Part shown: positions 1-7,242 of the stretch, piece by piece
Layout: every line of letters starts with the position of its first letter
Numbering within the stretch: the first letter of the stretch is position 1
Assembly: GCA_963624605.1 (NCBI GenBank)
Contig: CAVFQD010000047.1
Coordinates: 1-13,045 of the forward strand
Direction: 5' to 3'
Source: Fimenecus sp963624605
Lineage (GTDB): Bacteria; Bacillota; Clostridia; Oscillospirales; Acutalibacteraceae
DNA: 13,045 bases
Position numbers and translations under genes: made by a program
The notes under the pieces: model-generated
Told to the model about the DNA's origin: nothing
The model's input: the letters and a program-made list of their open reading frames with translations, nothing else
Database searches by the model: none

Positions 1-43
1 GTGTAGGGGTTTGAACTCCTGTAAACTTAATAATTTGCTTATC

Positions 44-80
44 AGACCGATAGAACTAAAAAATCTATCGGTCTTTTTTT
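44..80 (+). terminator. Rho-independent terminator
   Basis: An 11-bp perfect stem (AGACCGATAGA at 44-54 with its complement at 64-74) has a 9-nt A-rich loop and is followed by a T tract to 80. It would end transcription of a gene lying upstream of the window. Positions 1-43 show no supportable coding sequence. Confidence 0.85.
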
Positions 81-86
81 GTTTTC

Positions 87-117
87 AGGCTGTGCCTATT
101 TTAAGGTGCAGCCTTTT
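87..117 (+). terminator. Second terminator-like hairpin
   Basis: Positions 87-96 pair with 105-114 (AGGCTG with CAGCCT, then four inner pairs including two G-T wobbles), with an 8-nt loop and only TTTT after it. It lies 7 nt after the first terminator, so it may be a back-up terminator or part of the leader of the gene at 150. The short T run makes it weaker than the first. Confidence 0.45.
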
Positions 118-149
118 AATATATCTGAAAAAAGAAAGCGAGGATCAAA

Positions 150-890
150 ATGAAAAAATGTACCGACTTAAATTCATTAAAAGAAGTTGCAATGTGTCTT
201 TTGTATACCGATGTTCACAGAGTTGAAAATTATCCGTTTTTGGTAAAACACCCGTTTACGGATTCTGCCTTTGCAACCATATTGAAAAATCCGGAGAAGG
301 TTACGGAAAATGCGGTAATAAATATTCTCGAAAGCAAAAGCAATCTTAACCGCTGGCGTGAATATGTAGCCGAACAGATAGATTCGGCTGAGAGTGCAGA
401 TGAAATATATTGCCGCATAACAAAACCGTATAGGCTGACATTTATGAAATATGCAGGACAATATCTTTCGGAAAAAGATTTTGCTGAAATGCTGTGCTCG
501 GCTTGGATTACTTCCGAAAATCCCAACAGCGATGTTAATGTAAGTCAATCGGAACTGCTGCGGATGTTCAGGAGCGCAGACAAATCCCTGCTTATGACAG
601 CCGATGAAAGAAAATGGCTGGACGAGCTTGACGACCCGGTTACGGTATACCGGGGAGTAACGCCGTATAACGCAAAATTCGTAAAAGCAATGTCCTGGAC
701 GCTGGATTACGAAAAGGCTTTGTGGTTTGCAAAACGCTTTGATTCGGACGGAACGGTATATACCGCCGAAATAGAAAAATCACACATACTTGCGTTATTT
801 GACGGCAGAGATGAATCGGAAATAGTTGTTGAACCCGCATATCTTTTAATATTGAAGAATATGAGGAAAAAAATATCGGGCTTTCATTGA
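150..890 (+). CDS. ADP-ribosyltransferase-fold protein, R-S-E type (putative)
   Basis: 246 aa. The C-terminal third has the three landmarks of R-S-E class ADP-ribosyltransferases in the right order and spacing: an Arg in VYRG (R168), a strand with SWT (S182-T184), and an E-x-E pair in DESEIVV (E222, E224). ARTs of this class transfer ADP-ribose from NAD+ to a target. Some phages carry them to modify host RNA polymerase or other host proteins. The N-terminal ~155 residues are helical-looking with no domain I recognise. The ATG at 150 follows a GCGAGG site. The gene comes straight after two terminator hairpins and ends 20 nt before the next gene. No signal peptide or membrane segment is seen, so a cytoplasmic role is likely. 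The family call comes from motif reading alone; target and activity are unknown, and an inactive ART fold is possible. Confidence 0.6.
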   Translation: MKKCTDLNSLKEVAMCLLYTDVHRVENYPFLVKHPFTDSAFATILKNPEKVTENAVINILESKSNLNRWREYVAEQIDSAESADEIYCRITKPYRLTFMKYAGQYLSEKDFAEMLCSAWITSENPNSDVNVSQSELLRMFRSADKSLLMTADERKWLDELDDPVTVYRGVTPYNAKFVKAMSWTLDYEKALWFAKRFDSDGTVYTAEIEKSHILALFDGRDESEIVVEPAYLLILKNMRKKISGFH

Positions 891-910
891 CATAACAGGA
901 GGTAAAGAAT

Positions 911-1555
911 ATGCTGCAAAAAGAATTGATTAAACGGCTCAAGGGCAAGTATGAAACGAGAATGAAAGATACCGCATGGCTTGCGGTGTCCTGCGGCGGT
1001 ATTCCGCTTTGCGAGGTGAAATATAACGGCAACTGCATTATAAACGACGATGAAAATTTGTCGGATGAATACCGAGAAAAAATTGCGGATATACAGGATG
1101 AAGTGCTGACGGTTCGGGAATATATAGGACTTTACGAACGCGCGCCGCAAATGAAAGCAGATGGCGTATCCCAATACCGTCAGCTTGCCGTATTTTCGGA
1201 TACGGTGCTTGCAGCAACATACAGTGAAAATAACGGATTTATGTTTGTTACATGGCAGCAAAGCAATGACGGCAGCTCGGTGTGCTGGGGGGATTACACA
1301 ACTAACTACGAATGTGCTAAAGAAACATTCGCCATGCGTTCGGGGCTTATAAGCGAACACAGGCTGTTTACCGAGAAAGAAGCGGCAGACCTTTATCGCT
1401 GTGTAGATTTCGCAATAGCCAACTGCGAAACGCTGACCTATGAGCAGGAACGGCAGTTGGATAACCTTCGAGAAAAGCTCACGGACGGATATCCGTCCCT
1501 TGAAGCCGAGCAGCCGACCTTTGAACATACGGCAGCCCCACAACAGAATATGTAA
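911..1555 (+). CDS. Conserved hypothetical protein of ICE accessory regions
   Basis: 214 aa, ATG start 5-6 nt after a strong AGGAGG site (898-903). I cannot assign a function. Visible traits are a basic helical N-terminus (residues 1-19), a central part with LYERAPQMKA (74-83) and FVTWQQ (112-117), a segment with FAMRSGL (140-146) followed by RLFTEKEAADLYRC (151-164), and a charged C-terminal helix from about 175. It has no signal peptide or membrane helix. Its general appearance resembles soluble hypotheticals I associate with clostridial conjugative elements, but I cannot name a family. The protein ends in Met, a feature shared with many neighbours. An intrinsic terminator follows 12 nt later, so it is probably the last gene of a two-gene unit with the ART-like gene. 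Confidence 0.8.
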   Translation: MLQKELIKRLKGKYETRMKDTAWLAVSCGGIPLCEVKYNGNCIINDDENLSDEYREKIADIQDEVLTVREYIGLYERAPQMKADGVSQYRQLAVFSDTVLAATYSENNGFMFVTWQQSNDGSSVCWGDYTTNYECAKETFAMRSGLISEHRLFTEKEAADLYRCVDFAIANCETLTYEQERQLDNLREKLTDGYPSLEAEQPTFEHTAAPQQNM

Positions 1556-1566
1556 CACTATCAATC

Positions 1567-1602
1567 GCCCTTCGGTTATACAAAAATCGGAGGGCTTTTT
1601 TT
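1567..1602 (+). terminator. Rho-independent terminator
   Basis: Positions 1567-1576 pair with 1586-1595 (GCCCT with AGGGC at the base, ten pairs in all with two G-T wobbles), followed by seven T residues. It sits between two same-strand genes. The next Shine-Dalgarno begins about 10 nt later and I see no promoter between, so it may be read through or act as an attenuator. Confidence 0.85.
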
Positions 1603-1625
1603 ATTTCACCGTAAGGAGCAGAGCC

Positions 1626-2204
1626 ATGACAATATTTTCAGAAGAACCGCACAGCAGACAAATGGAGCGGCTTATGACCGCAATACCGAATTTCAAGCCG
1701 CGCGGCGTCGGTTTTCGTTTTGCGGAAACGCAAATTACCGTGATTACCGCTGCAATGCCCGAAATACTGACGGCTGCCATGCGGCAGATACGCTGTCCGC
1801 CATTCTTAAAAAGATTTAACGAATATATAGAAAGCGAGGAAAGCATTATGACATTTTCAAACGAGAAGCATATGGCAATGCTTGTGCTTGCCGTAAAAAA
1901 TGCCGAGAGAGAAAATTATGCGTTGCTGTCGGCAATATATCTGCTTACCGCGGATATAAGACTGTGGAATTGCTGTAAGCACCATATAAATAACGGCTGT
2001 ATATTTTTTGAAAATATTAAGCTGCGGAACTGTTCGGAAAAGGCGTATACGCTTTATTGCGCGGCAAAGGATCTGACGCTCGGAACGAAGCATATAACCA
2101 TATCCGATTTAGCGGATATAAAGCTTGTGCCGCCGGCTCTGTTCAGAATTATTTGCAATGCAATGGCAATACGCCGATTTGGGCTTGCCGCTGTTAAGCT
2201 ATAA
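1626..2204 (+). CDS. Two-module hypothetical protein (C-terminal part DUF6075-like)
   Basis: 192 aa from the ATG at 1626, chosen because AAGGAG stands 7-8 nt upstream; the frame is open further upstream but that stretch overlaps the previous gene and the terminator. Residues 1-74 (with EEPHSRQMERLM, IPNFKPRG and CPPFLKRFNEYI) look like a small module on their own. Residues 75-192 begin MTFSNEKHMAML and contain YTLYCAAKDL and ICNAMAIRRFGL, which resemble the DUF6075 type of small ICE protein; this assignment is tentative. An internal ATG at 1848 with its own GAGGA site suggests the second module may also be made separately, or that two once-separate genes have fused by loss of a stop codon. 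Function is unknown. The stop codon overlaps the AAGGAG of the next gene. Confidence 0.75.
   Translation: MTIFSEEPHSRQMERLMTAIPNFKPRGVGFRFAETQITVITAAMPEILTAAMRQIRCPPFLKRFNEYIESEESIMTFSNEKHMAMLVLAVKNAERENYALLSAIYLLTADIRLWNCCKHHINNGCIFFENIKLRNCSEKAYTLYCAAKDLTLGTKHITISDLADIKLVPPALFRIICNAMAIRRFGLAAVKL
1836..1850 (+). promoter_or_regulatory. Internal ribosome binding site and start codon
   Basis: GAGGA at 1836-1840 lies 7 nt before an in-frame ATG at 1848. This could start translation of the DUF6075-like half alone (1848-2204, 118 aa). It decides whether 1626-2204 is one gene or two overlapping in-frame products. Confidence 0.5.
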
Positions 2205-2218
2205 GGAGTGAAAAAAAC

Positions 2219-3355
2219 ATGATAAAACTGAAAATCAAATACGGTAATGAGTCTATCGACATTCGCTTTCCCTGTAAGGAAACGGAAATGAGCGCGGCAC
2301 TCGAAAGAATCCACGCCGAGGATGTTACGCCGCTTGAATTGTATGTGACCGGAGTGGTGTTCCCCGAAGAACTTAACTTTCTTCAAGATCGATTCGTCAA
2401 CCTCGATGAAGTCAACTTCCTCGGAAAGCGTATGGACGGTTTCTTCGGCGATGAGGAATATCAATTTTATGAGGCGATGAAATCAGAGGGCTTTGACACC
2501 TTGCCCAACCTCATCAATTTGAGTTTCAATCTAAACCGTTATCCGCTTATTCGGGACATAAGCGATATGGGCAAAATAGGCAGAGAATATCTGCTTACGG
2601 TAAAGGGCTGTCTGCCTGCCGATGATGAGGACGATCCGAAATATGCAGAATTTGGACGAAAACTGATTCAATCCGGCAAAGGTGTTTTTACCGAACATGG
2701 CTTACTGTTTGTAGATGGAAACACACCGTTTCAAAAGCTGTATGACGGAGAGGTCTTTCCGCCGTATGTGTATGACTCGGATGTGCTTTGCATTGCAAGG
2801 GCCGAGTATAACGGAAGAAGTGAATATCTGTATCTGCCGTGCGAGGAAAAGGCTATAGACAAGGCGTTGGCAAGGCTCAGAACGACACCCGAAAATGCGA
2901 AAATTACATTAGAGGATTTCAGTATCAACAATCCCAAATGGTTTGAGAGGTTCAAGCGAATTGCCGCAGATGAGGGTGTGTATGAGCTGAACGGGCTTGC
3001 AAACGCTATAAACAACGCCGATACGGACTTGAAAAAATTATGGTTGGTTGCGGAATACGCCGAGGTCGAGGATGCCGGGCAGCTTGCACGGCTTGCTGAA
3101 AATATCGGTTGCTTCAAGGTTATTGAAGATGTTAGCGATTACGAGGATGTCGGCAGATATATTATCGACAATAACGATTGTTATACCTTGCCTCCCGAAT
3201 TGGAAGACTACTTCGATTTTAACGGCTTCGGAGAACATATTGCCGAGGAATACGGCGGCAAATTTATTGACGGTAATTTCATCTATAACGATACCTTTAC
3301 AAGCCTGTCTGAGATTTTATATCAAGACAAGCCTATTACGATGGGAGAAATGTAA
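2219..3355 (+). CDS. ArdA-like anti-restriction protein, tandem domains
   Basis: 378 aa. ArdA proteins are acidic DNA mimics that block type I restriction enzymes and let conjugating DNA survive entry. The C-terminal half (about 188-360) follows the ArdA pattern: YLYLPCEE near 203-210, YELNGLANAI (255-264), then VIEDVSDYEDVGRYI (301-315) and YFDFNGFGEHIAEEYGG (331-347), which matches the Tn916 ArdA segment around IDYQAYGRDL. The N-terminal half repeats the layout (FPCKETEM at 17-24, LDEVNFLGKRM at 62-72, LIRDISDMGKIGREYLL at 110-126), so the gene is an internal duplication about twice the usual ArdA length. It is strongly acidic. ATG at 2219 follows AAGGAG at 2203-2208, which overlaps the previous stop. 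The tail MGEM* carries the Shine-Dalgarno of the next gene. Family membership of the C-terminal half is fairly sure; activity is inferred. Confidence 0.75.
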   Translation: MIKLKIKYGNESIDIRFPCKETEMSAALERIHAEDVTPLELYVTGVVFPEELNFLQDRFVNLDEVNFLGKRMDGFFGDEEYQFYEAMKSEGFDTLPNLINLSFNLNRYPLIRDISDMGKIGREYLLTVKGCLPADDEDDPKYAEFGRKLIQSGKGVFTEHGLLFVDGNTPFQKLYDGEVFPPYVYDSDVLCIARAEYNGRSEYLYLPCEEKAIDKALARLRTTPENAKITLEDFSINNPKWFERFKRIAADEGVYELNGLANAINNADTDLKKLWLVAEYAEVEDAGQLARLAENIGCFKVIEDVSDYEDVGRYIIDNNDCYTLPPELEDYFDFNGFGEHIAEEYGGKFIDGNFIYNDTFTSLSEILYQDKPITMGEM

Positions 3356-3357
3356 AT

Positions 3358-4212
3358 ATGATAACTGCAATTATACGAAATAAAGACGCTGCTCTTATTT
3401 TAGAGTTTCCGTGGGAGGTTTATGATCTTTACGAAAGACTGCAATCTATCGGCATTGCGAAGTCGCCGAAACAAATCCCTCTGACGGATAACGAAGACGA
3501 GGATATCGGTGTAAAGCTGTACAGCGACAGCAGTATAGGACGGCATTTGCTTCTCACACTGAATGAGAAAAACACCATCGCCGAAGCCAATATGCTGACG
3601 CTTGTAGTCGAGGCGGCAAGCGAGGACATTAAAGAGGAACTCGAACAGAATATCCTCTACGATCAATACAGCTCTATGGATGAGGTAGTCGCCGCCGTCC
3701 GCCAAATGACGCAGGATGCAGGACCGGTAAAGGCGGTATTTTTCTGTCCGCTTGTCGGAAACATTGACGAGGGCGACGGGGATATGTTCACGGTCGGTGA
3801 TTCCTACCTTGCAGACAGTGCGGATAAAATTGCCGACGCATTAAAGGAATATACCGCAAATGACGAAAACGACATGGCGGCTTACTATTATGAGGATGAC
3901 GTCGTAAGCAAAAAACTGACCTCGGCTGTATGGTCGGTGGAAATGCACGGCGATCGGTTGTTCGGGCGGATAGACTGCAGCCTCAAAGAAGCTCTTACGG
4001 CAGAGGAAACGGAGTCTATCCGCTACTGGATCACCGATCAGTGCTCGGACGGCCTCGGTGAAGGCTTCGAGCAGCAGCCTATTGATACAATGGACGGCAA
4101 TCTGTTTGTTTCCTTTTGGCACAGCGGTGACGATTACGCCATGATGACCGAGAGCGAGTTCAGTGAATATCTGCAAAATACCGAAACACAGACGGGAGGG
4201 ATGCAGATATGA
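3358..4212 (+). CDS. Acidic ArdA-related ICE protein with an SDG-GEGFEQ module
   Basis: 284 aa, acidic, starting 2 nt after the previous stop with its Shine-Dalgarno (GGGAGAA, 3343-3349) inside that gene, so the two are probably translationally coupled. Residues 1-120 resemble the ArdA-like modules of the neighbours: LILEFPWEVYDLYERL (13-28), IGRHLLLTL (60-68), NTIAEANMLTL (72-82). Residues 190-265 form a separate compact module, VWSVEMHGDRLFGRIDC (191-207) and SDGLGEGFEQQ (230-240) followed by LFVSFWHSGDD (249-259), a pattern I associate with other clostridial ICE proteins but cannot name. No catalytic motif, signal peptide or membrane helix is visible. Its place between an ArdA-like gene and a methyltransferase suggests a part in protecting the element, but that is inference. 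Confidence 0.7.
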   Translation: MITAIIRNKDAALILEFPWEVYDLYERLQSIGIAKSPKQIPLTDNEDEDIGVKLYSDSSIGRHLLLTLNEKNTIAEANMLTLVVEAASEDIKEELEQNILYDQYSSMDEVVAAVRQMTQDAGPVKAVFFCPLVGNIDEGDGDMFTVGDSYLADSADKIADALKEYTANDENDMAAYYYEDDVVSKKLTSAVWSVEMHGDRLFGRIDCSLKEALTAEETESIRYWITDQCSDGLGEGFEQQPIDTMDGNLFVSFWHSGDDYAMMTESEFSEYLQNTETQTGGMQI

Positions 4213-4241
4213 TTGTAAAACCGCAGATCAATAAACTTTGA
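4209..4241 (+). other. Ten-codon ORF, possible gene remnant
   Basis: MIVKPQINKL* starts at an ATG overlapping the previous TGA (ATGA), with GGGAGGG at 4195-4201 about 8 nt upstream. The start signals are as good as those of real genes here but the frame closes after ten codons. It is best read as the start of a gene whose body has been deleted, or as a short leader peptide. Confidence 0.35.
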
Positions 4242-4262
4242 ATTAACACGGAGGTAAATACA

Positions 4263-4355
4263 ATGAATGAATACGAGCATTTGCGCAGACTTGCCGAGGA
4301 ACAGGCGGACGGCGAGGATATGGACGAGTACAGCGGTCCTGTTATTGGAATGTGA
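4263..4355 (+). CDS. 30-aa ORF, truncated copy of the tail of the 127-aa protein
   Basis: 30 aa with a strong GGAGG (4250-4254) 8 nt before the ATG. Residues 10-30 (LAEEQADGEDMDEY then GPVIGM) match the last 21 residues of the protein encoded at 7239-7622 (LAEEQADSEDMDED then SPVMGM). The first nine residues (MNEYEHLRR) differ. The match continues at DNA level beyond the stop, so this is part of a duplicated DNA segment rather than just a similar peptide. Mostly silent or conservative changes between the copies hint that the short frame may be maintained. It could be a translated micro-protein, a decayed gene or a fortuitous frame. No function can be assigned. Confidence 0.45.
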   Translation: MNEYEHLRRLAEEQADGEDMDEYSGPVIGM

Positions 4356-4398
4356 GGTGAAACAGAAAAAATAACGGTATCGGTCGGATGACCTATGC
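4290..4398 (+). repeat. Imperfect direct repeat, copy 1
   Basis: About 109 bp that aligns with 7557-7664 with roughly 13 mismatches and one gap by eye (~87% identity). It covers the end of the 30-aa ORF, its stop codon, and the stretch through ATGACCTATGC. The homology stops just inside the start of the methyltransferase gene. Confidence 0.85.
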
Positions 4399-5687
4399 CA
4401 ATGATCAAATACTTAGACATGTTCGCAGGTATCGGCGGCTTTCGTTCCGGGCTTGAACGGCTCGGCGGTTTTGAATGCGTCGGTTACTGTGAAATAGATA
4501 AATACGCAAAACAGGCGTATGACGCCATCTACCCCACGAAAGGAGAATTATATTTTGCAGACGCAAGAACCATTGACACATACACACTGCCGGATATCGA
4601 CCTTATTTGCGGCGGTTTTCCCTGCCAGTCTTTCAGCATTGCGGGACTCAGACGAGGATTCCAAGATGACACAAGAGGCACTCTCTTTTTTGAGATCGCC
4701 CGCATTGCCGCAGTTAAAAGACCTGCTTTTTTGCTGCTTGAAAATGTTCCCGGATTGCTTTCGCATGACAAAGGCAGGACTTTTGCGACAATCCTCGGTG
4801 CGTTGGATGAATTGGGGTACGATGTCGCGTGGCAGATTCTTAACAGCAAGAATTTCGGAGTTCCCCAATCCCGAAAGCGCGTGTATATTATCGGATATCT
4901 TAGAGAAAGATGTGCCGGAGAGATACTTTCTTTCAGCGAGGCAAATGCAGCGTCTCTTATACAACTCCGCGGCGGCAGGGAAGGAACCCGAATTTACTCT
5001 GATGAGGGAGTCGGTATTACTCTCACAAGCGACGCCGGAGGCTTCGGCGGAAAAACCGGACTCTACGATGTAGCCCTGCCGATAAAGGTAAATACGAAAT
5101 CCGGCTATCAGCTTGCACACCCCGGCGATAGTATTGAGCTTTCCTATCCGACTCTTAATACAAGGCGGGGACGGGTAGGAAAAAAGATTGCTCATACCGT
5201 AATGCCGGGTAATACGCAGGGCTATTTTTTTATAGATATGAACGCCGACCCTAAGCTCACTGAAACGGCTCGGTGCATTACTGCCCGACAGGACAGCGGC
5301 ATCAGCAAGCACAAGGGCGAACACTCCGCCGTGTTTATTGAGGACGAGCCGAGAGCAGTTGTGACGCCCGGTAAAAAAACGATTCGTCAGCAAGGGCGTT
5401 GGATCAAAGAACCCAATGAGTCGATGTTCACCATTACGGTGCAGGACCGACACGGAATTCTCCGATATGGCAGAGTACGGAAGCTCACACCGAGAGAATG
5501 TTGGCGCTTGCAGGGCTTTACGGACGAACAATTCGATAAAGCTGCCGCAACGGGTCTTAAAGACGGACGGCTCTATAAAATGGCAGGCAACGCCGTGAGC
5601 GTACCAGTCGTTTCTGCTGTCGGTGCTGTAATAAAGAGAATCTACCAAGAGCAAATTGCAGAAAGGAAAACAGAGAATGATATATAA
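4395..5687 (+). CDS. DNA cytosine-5 methyltransferase (orphan)
   Basis: 430 aa. It transfers a methyl group from SAM to C5 of cytosine in DNA. The conserved motifs are in order: motif I DMFAGIGGF (8-16) for SAM binding, motif IV GGFPCQSFSIAG (73-84) with catalytic Cys77, motif VI LLLENVPGLL (113-122), motif VIII QSRKRVYIIGY (158-168), motif IX KLTPRECWRLQGF (363-375) and motif X GNAVSVPVV (398-406). The variable part between VIII and IX (about 175-360) is the target-recognition region; sequence specificity cannot be read. Length is normal and all catalytic motifs are intact. No restriction endonuclease lies beside it, so a protective role for the element is likely. The start is uncertain: ATG 4395 has only weak Shine-Dalgarno-like CGGATGA, and ATG 4401 is also possible. 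Its 5' edge coincides with the end of a direct repeat, suggesting it arrived as a cassette. Confidence 0.95.
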   Translation: MPMIKYLDMFAGIGGFRSGLERLGGFECVGYCEIDKYAKQAYDAIYPTKGELYFADARTIDTYTLPDIDLICGGFPCQSFSIAGLRRGFQDDTRGTLFFEIARIAAVKRPAFLLLENVPGLLSHDKGRTFATILGALDELGYDVAWQILNSKNFGVPQSRKRVYIIGYLRERCAGEILSFSEANAASLIQLRGGREGTRIYSDEGVGITLTSDAGGFGGKTGLYDVALPIKVNTKSGYQLAHPGDSIELSYPTLNTRRGRVGKKIAHTVMPGNTQGYFFIDMNADPKLTETARCITARQDSGISKHKGEHSAVFIEDEPRAVVTPGKKTIRQQGRWIKEPNESMFTITVQDRHGILRYGRVRKLTPRECWRLQGFTDEQFDKAAATGLKDGRLYKMAGNAVSVPVVSAVGAVIKRIYQEQIAERKTENDI

Positions 5688-7242
5688 CAGAAAAAATATG
5701 GATATTGAGCTATCCGTCGAAAATCCCTTTCACGGCGGACATTATTATACCGAACTGTTGCTGCCTGCAGCGGACTATGAACTCAAAGACGCTATGCAAA
5801 GGGTTCGGGCTGTCGGCAGAGAAAATACTGTTGAATTCAACATTTTCAAATGCGACATCCTGCCGAAATTACAGAATGTTCGTTTGGACACTTTCAGCTT
5901 AGATGAACTGAACTTCTTTGCAAAGCGGCTCATTTCTCTTACCAATGAGGAACTGCCCGTGTTTTATGCAGTGACAAAGCAGATGTTCGACGACGCAAAT
6001 GAAAAACCGGTCAGTATTAAGGACCTTATAAACAGCACATACGGTTTGGACAGCGTTCCGGTAATTTACGATGTCAGCAACCCAACCGAACTCGGTCGGT
6101 ATATGCTGAAACACGAATTGTTTGAAGACGCCGATGGTACTTCCCAAGGAGCCGTTTCGATGCTGAATGCGGAGCGATTGGGCGAAGCACAGCAGAAAAG
6201 AGATAAAGGTGTATTTGAAGGTGAGTTATATATTCCCACCGCACATTATAAGCGACCGGAGGTATATGACGGCGTGACATTGCCGGACGAAGAATCTGAA
6301 AGCGATATATTTTTGCTGAAAGTCGGCGCATATCCGAAAAGCAGCTTTTCAACAGAAGCGCCTACACTTTATGACTTACGCCTTCCTGCGGATTCAGATG
6401 AACTTTTTAAAGCAACAGAAGCCTGCGGAGAACCGGAAATTAACCTTTGCTTTTGTCACGAGTTTTATTCATCTGTCCCGCAGATCACCTCGGATATGTT
6501 TGAAAGTATGGATGAAATCGACACGCTTAACATGCTTGCACAGCGTATCTCTGCTATGAGCGAAGCCGAACAGTTGAAATTCAAAGCCGTGTTGGAATCC
6601 GAGCTGACGGACAGCATTCAGGACGCGCTGAATATTGCTCGGAATTTGCAGCGGTATGAATTTATCACCGAACCTCACAGTGCCGACGGTTTTTTCAAGG
6701 AATATCTCTCGAAGAATACAGACATTCGTTTTGAGCGCAAATGGCTTGACAGACTGTATGCGCAGCATAAGGGCGAACAACTCCTGAGACGCTTGGGCGC
6801 AGCGCTGACCGACTATGGTGTGGTTTCCGCCCGGAATGGGCATCTGTTTAAGCCCGTACCGTATGACGAACCGGAAACAACGGAACTTAAAACGCAAGGT
6901 ATGACTGAGAAAAAAATGTATGTCGTTGAGGTGCTTGGGCGTAAAGCGTTGTTTACAAATCGCAAACCCCTGCCGGAACAGGTTCCCGATGGCCTATATG
7001 CTTATGACCTCAGTTACAACGATGAAAATTGCAATTTCGTATCCATCGGGCCGAAGGTGGTGTTCGACCACGGCGGCACTGTGCTGATGAAAGATATTCT
7101 TGACTTCGGCAAGTACGGATATATCCCGCTTGATAATGCCGAGCCGAAATTTTTGGGCGAAACAATGACAGCGGCGGAATTTGCAGAGGAAGAAACGCAG
7201 GACGAAAGCATGCAGCCGGAAGGAATGGGTATGAGCTTATGA
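5677..7242 (+). CDS. Multi-domain ArdA-like protein with C-terminal LPD28
   Basis: 521 aa from ATG 5677, which has AGGAAA 7-8 nt upstream and overlaps the methyltransferase end by 11 nt; a TTG 21 nt earlier is less likely. Residues 24-144 form an ArdA-like module (LLLPAADYELKDAM, FSLDELNFFAKRL, VIYDVSNPTELGRYM). A second, diverged copy covers about 230-390 (LYDLRLPADSDELFKA, IDTLNMLAQRISAMSEAEQLKFKAVL). Residues 414-503 match the large polyvalent protein-associated domain LPD28: MYVVEVLGRKALFTNR, PDGLYAYDLSYND, VVFDHGGTVLM and GYIPL. Polyvalent proteins are delivered or expressed early by mobile elements and phages, often for counter-defence. The tail MGMSL* overlaps the next gene by ATGA. 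The domain reading is by eye; a role in anti-restriction is inferred from the ArdA-like modules and neighbours. Confidence 0.75.
   Translation: MIYNRKNMDIELSVENPFHGGHYYTELLLPAADYELKDAMQRVRAVGRENTVEFNIFKCDILPKLQNVRLDTFSLDELNFFAKRLISLTNEELPVFYAVTKQMFDDANEKPVSIKDLINSTYGLDSVPVIYDVSNPTELGRYMLKHELFEDADGTSQGAVSMLNAERLGEAQQKRDKGVFEGELYIPTAHYKRPEVYDGVTLPDEESESDIFLLKVGAYPKSSFSTEAPTLYDLRLPADSDELFKATEACGEPEINLCFCHEFYSSVPQITSDMFESMDEIDTLNMLAQRISAMSEAEQLKFKAVLESELTDSIQDALNIARNLQRYEFITEPHSADGFFKEYLSKNTDIRFERKWLDRLYAQHKGEQLLRRLGAALTDYGVVSARNGHLFKPVPYDEPETTELKTQGMTEKKMYVVEVLGRKALFTNRKPLPEQVPDGLYAYDLSYNDENCNFVSIGPKVVFDHGGTVLMKDILDFGKYGYIPLDNAEPKFLGETMTAAEFAEEETQDESMQPEGMGMSL

Noticed and set aside
5..22. tRNA T-arm-like sequence (AGGGGTTTGAACTCCT) on either strand
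   Set aside because: The loop lacks the TTC-Pu-A order with a pairing 5-bp stem, and no acceptor, anticodon or D-arm can be found around it. It is an imperfect palindrome only.
1703..1819. Cys-rich reading in a shifted frame (FCGN ... YRCNARN ... GCH) inside 1626-2204
   Set aside because: There is no start codon or ribosome site in that frame, it ends at TAA 1817-1819, and the main frame keeps well-formed sequence (FKPRG, CPPFLKRF) throughout. A frameshifted Cys-rich protein was considered but is not supported.
4548..5654. 368-aa open frame on the minus strand
   Set aside because: It is antisense to the methyltransferase, whose motifs are complete on the plus strand. It has no credible start context, and its translation has no recognisable domain.
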